A stretch of DNA of 64,000 nucleotides from Adineta vaga (taxonomy: Eukaryota; Rotifera), in the NCBI GenBank assembly GCA_021613535.1, contig CP075494.1, forward strand, positions 11,532,001 through 11,596,000, given 5' to 3'. The translations under genes and the position numbers were made by a program. Shown here one piece after another: positions 27,584-40,700 of this stretch. The notes under the pieces are model-generated. The model did not search any database, was not told where the DNA came from, and saw only the letters and a program-made list of their open reading frames with translations. Each line of letters begins with the position of its first letter. Position 1 is the first letter of the stretch.

Positions 27584-28669
27584 GATGTTCCGACTTTTGT
27601 TCTAGTGAGAAGGTTGGCCAACTTACACCTTTACTCACTCAATATCTAAAATTAAAAAATTCAAATATATAGTATTTATTTCTATCTTTTATTTATCGAT
27701 GGTGACGATGAAGATGAAAATGGAATAAAAATCCAGGCATAGTCGTACGTATTATATAGATATTGATTTCGAAAATAAATGGTGTACAAGTCAAATAATA
27801 ATTTTCTGAAATATGTATTGAAATAAATAAAATTAAAAGCGGAAGAACATCAAGTAAAGAATCTTCACTATTTATATGGTCAGCTGTTCCCCTGGATTAC
27901 ACACATTATACATTGTCCTCCATTTTTTTCTCTCTATCTCTCTCGATATTTTCTAAAATCTACTATTTCGCTAACGTAGACGAGATGAGATTGCACTCGT
28001 TCGTAATAATTCGTTCATTTCAGTTTTCGTCCATAGTATATAAATGATAACGATAAAGAATAAATCAGGCGAGGTAGAAGAGTGAGGGAAATACACGTAT
28101 GTATACACAAAGAGAAGGAGACCTTGGTTTAGTCGATGTATTCGATTTCTTCTTCGTCACTCTCTCTCTCTCTCTCGTTCGGTTTTATTCACCCTCGTTT
28201 TGCATTTATACATTTAAATACGGGTACGATGCAACCTATCAGAATACAAAAAGAAAAAAGAATCGAACGTGCACACAACTTGGAAACCGTGGTTGAGCGC
28301 GGTAGTGTGCACATCGAAACAAACAAACATACTGAATGTGTTTATTTCTTGTTAGACAACGAACAGACAAATATTTTCAAAAGAAAGAAAAATGAGTTTT
28401 TTCATTATCTTTATTGAAATGAACTATTTTCAGAATTATTTTCGTAGTCAAAAAAGAGAATATTTTCTTTTATTTGTCGCCCGTCTGACTCGATTCTCAT
28501 TATTGGTTATCCATAATTTACCAATCATATCAGAGGAACAAAAGCGGAGGTGGGGCTGGCTGTTGTAATGTAATGTGATGATGATATTGGATTTGAGCCA
28601 AACATACACAACTCAAATGATTTCGTTTAGTTTTACATTTTTTTTATCTATCGTCACAAAATAAAAGAT
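27584..28669. promoter_or_regulatory. Divergent 5' region between CELF-like gene and PEX5
   Basis: About 1.1 kb separates the two divergent start codons. It contains a short CT-rich repeat (about 28158-28177) and no supported exon. It should contain both promoters; no clear TATA element is seen for either. Confidence 0.4.
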
Positions 28670-30952
28670 ATGACAACATTAAAACCACTTTTTCAATCAG
28701 AATGTGGTACAACAAATCCATTGATAAAATTAACTGAGTTTTATACATACGATCAAACACTAGTGACGCAAGTAATATGCGTATTTTCTTCTGATATTCT
28801 AACGAACAAATAAACATTCCTTAGGATAGTATCATTAATTCATCTACATCACCGATCAATTCTATAGTAAGATGTCATCCGTATTCTCTCTCGATGTAAT
28901 ATATTATTACTATTTTTATAGGATGATAAATCAGTTGCTGATACTAGTACGATGGTTGATCAACTTGTAAATGAATATTATAGACCTACTCCGGCACCAA
29001 ATACATTTCAACTTCAAAATCTTCTAACAAATTTATATTCATCGGATACAAATAGTAAAAGAATGTAATTTTATGTTTCTAGTATGCTAACAACATTATT
29101 TTCATTATTTAGAATGTGAATGGACTAAACAATTTCTTGATCCATACTTTACTTCTACACAACCAAATTCAACAATCACAGAACCTATGATTTCACCACA
29201 ACTATTTGACCACAAACAAAATTATATGTAAGTGTAAATATCAAATTCAGCGATACAAATTTAGATACATACTGAAAGTTTCTTGGGACTTCGTATTATA
29301 TTAGTCGTCTCTTTGTATAGTCCATCAATGACATCTCCTATCCTCCACTCACATTCGATTTTTCTTGATCAACAACTATTTCTTACTCAGACAGAACCTG
29401 ACAATGATACAGTTAATGCTGCAAATAATATTCTTTCTTTTCTTGGAGAAAGTCAATTTGCAGTTAAGACTGAAGTAAATCGAAAATATTCTAATTGCAC
29501 AATAAAATTTTATTTCAGAGTGAAACTATTACAGAAAACTTGAATACTAAACTGTCAACCATTGACATAAATGGCAAACAAGAAAGCAAGTTATATCAGC
29601 TTGATAGTCATTTTAGTCACAATCTTGACTATAAATTTATTCAACAAAATCCATTTTTGGATATCATCGACTCGTATGAAGAAGGTCTTAAACGTTTAGA
29701 AGTTCATGATATTCTTAATGCAATTTTATGTTTTGAAGCTGCTGTTCAAAAAGATTCGAAACATATTGATGTAAGTTGAATGAAATTATCATCTCGTTAA
29801 AATCTTCGACTTACTTGTCTTTGTTCATCAATTATTAGTTCTTTTCATTTAGATAGTGTGAAGTATGTATCTCTAACATTCGATAGTAGAGCAAATAGTT
29901 AGTGACTAATATTCGTCGATCTTACGTAAAAGTTCAATGACATATGTTCTTCTGATGGAAAAAGAATAGCGAATATTTTTGATTTGCTTTAGGCATGGCT
30001 TCAACTGGGTATTAGTCAACATAAAAGTGAACAAGATAATCGTGCTATATGTGCATTGAAAAAGTAACATTTTCCACCCAGTTATTCCGATTTTATAGAC
30101 AAATTTTCGATCTTTAGATGTGTTGAAATTGATTCGAAAAACTTACAAGCTTACAGCACATTAGCAGCATGTTATGCGAATGAAATGTTCAAAAATGAAG
30201 CACTTGATTCGCTCTATAACTGGTTAAAAAACCATAATAGATATTCTCGTATACTTTCTGATCATCAATTACATTCGATAAATAATAATGAAACAAGAAT
30301 TACCGATGAGTATGTCAACTGTTTTCTTTCTGGATATTCTATATTCCGAATGTCTATTTTCGATAGGTTGACGTTTGAAAAGTTGAAAAATTTCTTTTTA
30401 CAAGCTATTTCATTATCAGATAGTCCGAATGAAATCGATTCAGACCTTGAAGTATGTCTTGGAATACTTTTATATATATATGAAGATTACACCAAAGCAG
30501 CAGAATGTTTTAACATAGCCGTGCTTACGAAACCAAACGTATGTTCAGATTTGAAACATTTTCTTTTTCATATTCAAAATCAGGTTGTCAATAGTTGATT
30601 GAAATTCTTTTTATATTAGGATGCATTGTTGTGGAATAAATTAGGTGCATCCGTAGCTAATAGTGGTCAGAATGAACAAGCCGTTCATGCTTATTACCAT
30701 GCATTGAGTTTATCACCAGATTTTATACGTGCTCGTTATAATCTTGGAATAAGTTGTTTAAATTTGAATGCATATCAACAAGCTATTGAACATTTCTTAA
30801 TTGCTCTTAAACAACAAACAAATGTATCTATGTCAGAGAATATTTGGCGTACACTTTCTATTGCCATTGTTCGATTTAAACGAGAAGATTTACTACATGA
30901 TATTGCATGTAAAAATCTTTCATCATTACTTCGTGAATTTGATATTGAATGA
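28670..30952 (+). CDS. PEX5: Peroxisomal targeting signal 1 receptor PEX5 (521 aa)
   Basis: Ten exons: 28670-28771, 28825-28866, 28922-29054, 29113-29227, 29321-29474, 29519-29770, 29993-30063, 30118-30309, 30367-30538, 30620-30952 (1566 nt). PEX5 is the cycling receptor that binds C-terminal SKL-type signals and delivers matrix proteins to peroxisomes. The N-terminus has the conserved Cys (residue 12, in SECGTTNPLIKL) that is monoubiquitinated for recycling, an LVNEY motif like the LVxEF PEX14-binding element, and one WxxxF motif (WTKQF), fewer than vertebrates. The C-terminal half carries the TPR array (AWLQLGISQHK.., NLQAYSTLAACY.., LWNKLGASVANSG, YIRARYNLGISCLNL-like) and SENIWRTL near the end. 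The intron 30310-30366 is 57 nt and readable through, so it was removed on homology. Confidence 0.93.
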
Positions 30953-31100
30953 GTAGAATTTTTTTCCGAATTCTATATATGATTAAATGATATTACGTGA
31001 GTTTTTTTCGTCTTCATTTCTATTTATGATGTAATGCACGAATGTGACGTCATTGCAAAACATTGCGAGAGACAGAGATTTATTAAATACATGTTTGGTA

Positions 31101-31108
31101 TATAAAAG
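31101..31108 (+). promoter_or_regulatory. TATA box of the YARS gene
   Basis: TATAAAAG 50 bp upstream of the tyrosyl-tRNA synthetase start, in the 198-bp gap after PEX5. The short distance implies a very short 5' UTR. It is supported by sequence match and position only. Confidence 0.45.
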
Positions 31109-31150
31109 AGATTTTGATTTGTTGTAGATTTCATTCTATAAAATCGAACA

Positions 31151-32745
<1,595 letters not shown>

Positions 32746-33487
32746 TCGACAGAAAATCAAAATGGTCAAGTTTTATTATTTTTTTTCTCAATCTATTCGT
32801 TTTCATTTATCATCAGAAGATGTTGTTTGAGTGTTCATTGTTAAACCATATAAAACATTAACATTAACGGTTTTAGACAGAAAAATTCAAGACTTTTATT
32901 CGATTGATTGAATAACAAATTGTATGACAAGCAAAAGGGGTATAACACTCGAACTGTCTTATCTTTCGCACTTCTAATAACAATAAGAAAAGAAAGAAAG
33001 AAAGAAAGAAATTGATTCTTTCGTCTTATCTTTGAGCTAAATGTCGACCAATCCCTTCAATATAATGAACACATGCAATAGAAAGAGTATCATTGATTCA
33101 ATCAGTTCATTTGATGTCATAAACGATATAAGTTGGAGTTATTTATCAGGTAAAGTTCTATTCAAGGTTGTATATATTCACTATATTACATTCAATTGAG
33201 ATAAAACAACAGAAGAAAATTCTCTGTGCGAACAAAAACTCATTAATGAGTAAATATCATATGAATAGTTTTTTCGTAAAGGCAATGACATATAGAAATA
33301 CAAAAAAGAAAAAAAAGATGACACGATTTCGACTTTCTTTTTTTGTGTTCTTTCGAGACGAACAAATGTAGTTCTATCATAATGACAATCTCTCAACAAG
33401 AATAAAAAAACAAAGAACAGGAAAAAAACTCAGAGAGTACTCTTCTCTCGTCATTTTTCATCTTGTATCCTTGAAAACACAAAACGA
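32746..33487. other. Gene-free interval
   Basis: About 740 bp, AT-rich, with a short GAAA repeat near 32990-33010. No exon is supported. Confidence 0.5.
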
Positions 33488-33989
33488 ATGCGTAACGAAC
33501 GTCTATTGACCGGTTATCGAGCTGTGAAGTAGATAATCTTAAATTTCCAATCGATTCATTATTTATCTGTTTCTTTTTTTGTTCTATAGAGGTGTTGGAC
33601 GAATGAACAAACGTGAAATTGATGAACTGGAACCCTATTTAGAAAAACGTAATGGTTTTACATGGTTACCGCAAAGTAATACTGATTATTATCAATCTGA
33701 AATCGATCATATAAATTTAAAACTTGCTGAAAATAAACGTGATCTTATGAATATATCGGATTATTTATTTTGGTCAATTGGAAATTTTTTTCTTTTTTTT
33801 GTGTTCGGAATTGTTTGTATTATTCTATCTGTACGTGTTCGTGAACATAAACGAACTAAAGACTATGAGACAACATTAAAAATTTCACAGAGAACATTAG
33901 TTATGAATATTTTTACATCAGTTCTAGGTATTAGTTTTCTTGTCACAATGCTTGCATTATTAATTAATAAATCATCAACACATTTCTGA
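33488..33989 (+). CDS. CD225/dispanin-like small membrane protein (146 aa)
   Basis: Two exons, 33488-33528 and 33590-33989, join in frame. The C-terminal half has two hydrophobic segments separated by a basic/polar loop: DYLFWSIGNFFLFFVFGIVC, then VRVREHKRTKDYETTLKISQ, then a second segment of ~20 residues before a short tail. The order (intramembrane helix, small basic loop with conserved Ser/Arg, transmembrane helix) matches CD225/dispanin proteins, the family that includes IFITM-type and synapse-differentiation proteins. Classic Cys palmitoylation sites after the first helix are mostly absent. The N-terminal ~70 residues are polar. An alternative start is the internal Met at 33603. Confidence 0.65.
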
Positions 33990-34753
33990 GAAATATTGAT
34001 TGTTTATGGTAAGATTTTTTTTCATATTTTCTAAAGATCGAAATATTACCTTTTTTTTCGCAATAAACAAATGATTGTAAATAATTATTCGTAAGCTTTT
34101 TCGTGTTTTTTTCTTTCTATACAATTTCGACTATGACGACATGAATGAAGGATACAAATAGCATATGTGTATCATTTTCGTTTCATTAATATGATCATAT
34201 ATTTTATCTTGCTAGTCGCTCTACATTAACAAAATAAGAAAGACAATGTTATTTTATTTGAATACAAAAAAAATACATATTCTGAAATCTTCTCATTAAC
34301 AAATTCTATACAATATCAATAACAATTAAGACAAGATTTCACATAAATTTCATCGATCCTATGGTTAACAAAGTTGCATAGAGATAACTGTCATTCAATG
34401 AAACAATAATGATGAGGAAAAAAACAGAAGCATATGTCACCTATTGATATATCAATACAGCTTATTTATACATTTTTTATTGACCATATGCAGTATTTAT
34501 TCGTTCCGCATGACGCCACAAGAGAAAGAAACTTTTTTTCTATCAATATATATTTATTTGTTTTGTCAGTGAATAATACATAGGTATATAAATATTTTTC
34601 TTTAGACGAATCGATGCAATCTGAGAATAAACACAAAAATCGATCATTGATCGCTTTTGAACATGGTAGAAGTTTTTAAGAATGATTGAAATATGAAATA
34701 AATCGTTTTTCTTTATCCTTTTAGTGTCCAGATTCATACCTGTTCATATTGAT
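33990..34753. other. Gene-free interval 5' of the transglutaminase-like gene
   Basis: AT-rich with no supported exon. A CTTTTAG acceptor-like sequence at 34717-34723 lies just 5' of the chosen start; the reading frame is open from there, so an upstream coding or leader exon is possible. Confidence 0.45.
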
Positions 34754-37700
34754 ATGTGTAAGAAGAAAAATATGGAAGAACATTTAACAATTTATTATGA
34801 TGTCGAAGGACTTGTTCTTCGACGAGGTCGAACATTTTCATTTATTATTACATTTAATCAAGAATTTAATACGGATAGATATCATCTATCGTTTATTTTC
34901 AAATGTCATACATGGATGAATTGTTCAGAAATAAAAATACCATTAAATGGTACATCAAATGATTGGTTAGCAAGGAGAATAATTACAGAAAATGAAACGA
35001 AGAATCGTATTCATATTCAAATCAGTTCTCCTTGTCATGCGCTTATTGGCAAATATTCTGTAAGAATATAACGATATGTTATTGTATTCATTCTAATAGT
35101 TATTTTTTTCTTCTCGAATATTAGCTTTTACTAGAAACATGTTCGACAGAGAAAGATCATCTTGATAAAAGAACTCTTTCTATGTTTCAATTCGAAATCG
35201 ATATTTATTTTCTATTTGATCCTTGGCAAAAAAATGACACTTGCAGTTTGAATTCTTTAGAACAAATTGATGAATATGTTATGAATGAACATGGACAAAT
35301 TTATCTCGGTTTATCTGAAATACCTCGATCTATTCCATGGTATTTTGGGCAATTTGAAGGTGTCGTATTATTAACTGCTCTTGAAGTTCTTCGTAAAATA
35401 CAAATATCAGCACAGTATTCTATCGATACATTGATTGTTCTTCGTATGCTTGCATCGAAAATTTGTTCAGAAAGGGGCACAAATAATGGTATATTTCCAG
35501 CAGCATGTGAAGATCGTCCATTTTTATGTCCAGACAATGAATATACGAGTAGTCCAATTATTTTAAAATTGTTTCATGAATCCGATAGTCAATCGATACG
35601 AAGAGATAGTGGCAATAATTGGCAACATGTGGCTGTATTTTGTAGTTTATGTCGATCGTTGGGCATTCCTTGTCGTATCGTTACTATCTACAATGCAACT
35701 TGTCCATTTGAAGAAAATATGAACCAACAACAACAATCATTGATGATGACTACTCAAAAGACGAAGAATCGGTAAGAAATTATTCTAGAAAGTTAAATAT
35801 TCTTGATCTATGTATTTTCTAGACCATGGTATCTATGGAATGAATGTTGGTTACATCGAACTGATTTACCACAAGATTTCAGCGGTTGGCAAGTAATTAA
35901 TTCATCGTTCATTCAATGTGGAAATCGTAAATAAATGTTATAGAATTGATTTGTTATATCACTTATCTTTTCATAATTTAGCACTCCGACGTATTGGTCC
36001 ATGTTCAGTTATGGCTTTGAAGTATGGTTCGTTAGATTTCAAATGGGATACGAAAGAAATTCATAGTATGCTGAATGGAAATAGAGAATTAATTAGTAAG
36101 TGTGAATTAAATTTTTTTTAAATTATTTTTATATTGGATCTATTTCATAGGAACGGAAAACAATGCAATTCGTATTAAAATTATTACGAAAGCATTGCAA
36201 AATGATCAACAATACGAAGATCTTACGAACAATTATATGTCAAATGAAAGTGTGTAATCATAAAATTGTTCTCTATTCTATTATTGTATTTTCAACTTTG
36301 ATAGTATCTAAGAAGACAACAAGAACTGATGATGTTGATATCGATATAAGAACACCTCATAGTATAAAAGTAAACAGTATGAATTTGTATTAGATGCTTT
36401 TTTTCTATTCCTATTATTTATTTAGAATGGTGATGATCTTCCTTTTTTGCTTATTACAAATAATCGATCAAATTCATATCGAACATTAAAAGTAACTTTA
36501 ACTATAGTAGAAGTCAATTGCATCGATCATTCTCATGTTTTAAATTCACAAAAATTCCATCAATCATTGACTTATACTTTTCCATTGAATCATTATGAAC
36601 GTAAGTATAATCAGAATGTAAATTGACTAGAAGTTCATACTCTATTATTTAGAGAAAGGAATACGAATGAAATTGGAAGAAACACAAGATATACGTAAAA
36701 GATGTTTCGATAGTATTTTCAAACTATCTATACATGGAATTGTCAAAGAAACGAATCAAATCTATCAAGTAGAAAAATATATTTTAAATGAAGAAGCCGT
36801 TTCAATGAAATTAGTAAGGCAAAATAAACATTAATCCGATAAAATTCTAGTATGTTCTCTAGTTTCTTCGTCATAACGTTACTGAAATAGACGAAACAAT
36901 CAAACTGAATGTACAAATAAATAATTTATCATCGAAACCACTAAATAATGGACGTATCACAATCAATGGCTTAGGAATAATTAAAACATTCCGTTCAAAG
37001 TAAGATAAGATCAACAGTTTTCTATGACAGAAAAATATAACAACTATCTATATATAGAATACCGATAGTGTCCAAACAAGTGGCGAATATCCCATTTGAA
37101 ATTCCAACTTTGCGGTTCGGTGTCGGTCACTTATATGTAACATTTTCAACTGATTCCTTGCGTCTTCCTCCAGAATCTATCTTATTGGAAGCAATACCGA
37201 CGAAATTTGAACGTTTGGGTACTACTAAAACTGTGCCAAAGAAAACACAAAATGTTCCCCGTTCACAAGACAAAGCTGAATTTAATCAATCATCTAATCG
37301 AACTGGAAAAGATACAAGAACGGAATTCACACCAAACAGCATATCTGAAATAAAACAACCAAGTATTTCTATTAAATCCATTTCGATAGAGAAGCAAGAA
37401 GCCAAAGACTCGCCTAGTACAGCATTTATTACGTCTGCACAATCCGATGCTTCTATCAATAAACAAGCGAAGGGTGACATGGCTATCAAATTGGACAAAG
37501 TTCCATCAATCAATCAACCTACCTCTTCTACAATTATTTCAACTAATAAAGATGACACACCTATCATTCATAAATCCCAACCATATCAAATTCAATCAAT
37601 AGCTGACATCAAAGACAAATCACACAACAATGAAGTCGACACTGTTACACTAACGAAAATACCTTCCAACCAGACTCAAAAACCAACAACTTCAAAAGCA

Positions 37701-40700
37701 GTTGTTACTCAAAGTCCAATGCAGGCCAACGATCAAGAATCAGCTACATCTTTGATACACGAACATTCCGAGAAACCAACACAAAACATACCTGTAACTA
37801 CTGCGGCCCAGGATTCTTCAGAACCGCAATTGAAAACATCGATTACATCTTCTATTCCAATAAATGGAACAAATACCAACGAGAAACCTCAAGGAAACAT
37901 CCGTATGTACAACATGTCATCAACACAAAATGCAGTACCGAGCCCCACAACCCCTGCAGCCAAAGATCTCATCAAATCAACTACAAATCCTCTAAATCAA
38001 CAACAGTTACACGGTAACTTATCTCTCGATGATCAAATCGGGACCGCAAATCAAGTCGTTCCACCATCCAAAGTGAACCTCAACATCAAACTAAATACTT
38101 CGTCGGACAACCAAGCCTCCACAAAACTAATTCCTACTGTCCAAAAAGTACCTATCAACGACAAGATCCAAACAACAAGTACAACCAATAACCTAAATAA
38201 TACAAAAAACGACATAACATCCAAAAAAAACGGCCTTTTATCGCAAAGCCATCCCTCAACAACTTCCCCTGCAGACATCAAAACAACTCACGATATCGTT
38301 CCACCAACCACTGCCATAGCGCAAAACTCACAACAAACTATCTCACCTTCTCAAACAGATTTAGGGACAAAAGTAGAATCAAATATACCCACAGCTCCAT
38401 TCATCAAACAGCCATACACAATACCAATGACCGAAACCAAGGATAAGACAATGGAAAAATATGCCGATAAAAACACAAACGTCCCATTCGGAGAAACGTC
38501 ATCCATTGAAACACCATTTGACACTATATTTCATGACGAAACGAAATTAAACACAATTAAAACTACCGAAACACAACCGTCAATCGAAACGGAATTCGAT
38601 AGTACTAAAAACCAAACTAACTCGATGCATTCTAATGTCGCAGTTGAATCCACATCCTTTCCCGATAGAGTGACAGATACTACTCTAAAAGGCGAAATGC
38701 CCATCGATTCAGTAAACACACTAGGAACCACCGTAACAGTGGCGCAACCAATCAATATTAAAGACACCCGAGAACAGCCTAAATATACTGATACGAAACA
38801 GCGATCCGAAATTTCACTCGACCAACCACTAACAACGCGACCAAACAAAAAAGACACCGCAGTTCCTAGTCACGACTTCGGAGCACGATCATCTCAAGAC
38901 AAACAATTCAATAACAATCACAGCGAACCCGAGCACCGAAATCTCAATGTCAAACTTGACTCTGAACCATCCGTCGACAAAACCATCGAAACTACCATGA
39001 AAGACGCAAAGAAAGATGTCCATGAGAAACACGCATCCACACCATCGATCGACCACCCACTTGAAACTATTATACGAGCGACGAAGAACGATGCTGATGT
39101 GAAACTAGAATCTTCACCGTTGATCGCCAAACAAATTGAATCTGCTATCCAGGAAGAGAAGAAACAGGTTGAGACCACACTCGAATCCACAGTATCCGTT
39201 GAGCAACGAACTGGAACTACTCTGCAAGAGGAGAAGAAGGCTGTTGAAGAAACACTCAAATCTAACCCATTGGTGGAAGAACCAACTCAAACTGCTATCG
39301 AGGGAGAGAAGAAACAAGTTGATACCACAACCGAATCCACTGTATCGCTTGAGAAACTAATTGAGACCACTCTGCAAGAGCAAAAGAAGGATGTTGACGA
39401 AAGCCTCAAATCTACTCCGTTGGTTGACAAACCAACTGAATCTGCTATCCAGGGAGAGACGAAACAAGTTGAGACAACACTCGAATCCACAGTATCGGTT
39501 GACAAACCAACTGAAACTACTGTGCAAGAGAAGAAGACGGACGTCGAAGAAAGCCTCAAGTCTACCCCGTTGGTTGAAGAATCAACTCAAACTGCTATCG
39601 AGGGAGAGAAGAAACAAGTTGATACCACAACCGAATCCACTGTATCGCTTGAGAAACTAATTGAGACCACTCTGCAAGAGCAAAAGAAGGATGTTGACGA
39701 AAGCCTCAAATCTACTCCGTTGGTTGACAAACCAACTGAATCCGCTATCGAGGGAGAGACGAAACAAGTTGAGACAACACTCGAATCCACAGTATCGGTT
39801 GACAAACCAACTGAAACTACTGTGCAAGAGAAGAAGACGGACGTCGAAGAAAGCCTCAAGTCTACCCCGTTGGTTGAAGAATCAACTCAAACTGCTATCG
39901 AGGGAGAGAAGAAACAAGTTGATACCACAACCGAATCCACTGTATCGCTTGAGAAACTAATTGAGACCACTCTGCAAGAGCAAAAGAAGGATGTTGACGA
40001 AAGCCTCAAATCTACTCCGTTGGTTGACAAACCAACTGAATCCGCTATCGAGGGAGAGACGAAACAAGTTGAGACAACACTCGAATCCACAGTATCGGTT
40101 GACAAACCAACTGAAACTACTGTGCAAGAGAAGAAGACGGACGTCGAAGAAAGCCTCAAGTCTACCCCGTTGGTTGAAGAATCAACTCAAACTGCTATCG
40201 AGGGAGAGAAGAAACAAGTTGATACCACAACCGAATCCACTGTATCGCTTGAGAAACTAATTGAGACCACTCTGCAAGAGCAAAAGAAGGATGTTGACGA
40301 AAGCCTCAAATCTACTCCGTTGGTTGACAAACCAACTGAATCCGCTATCGAGGGAGAGACGAAACAAGTTGAGACAACACTCGAATCCACAGTATCGGTT
40401 GACAAACCAACTGAAACTACTGTGCAAGAGAAGAAGACGGACGTCGAAGAAAGCCTCAAGTCTACCCCGTTGGTTGAAGAATCAACTCAAACTGCTATCG
40501 AGGGAGAGAAGAAACAAGTTGATACCACAACCGAATCCACTGTATCGCTTGAGAAACTAATTGAGACCACTCTGCAAGAGCAAAAGAAGGATGTTGACGA
40601 AAGCCTCAAATCTACTCCGTTGGTTGACAAACCAACTGAATCCGCTATCGAGGGAGAGACGAAACAAGTTGAGACAACACTCGAATCCACAGTATCGGTT

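Noticed and set aside
28099-28417. Overlapping ORFs upstream of PEX5
   Set aside because: They derive from a CT repeat and have no domain or splice link; PEX5 begins cleanly at 28670 with the conserved Cys-containing N-terminus.
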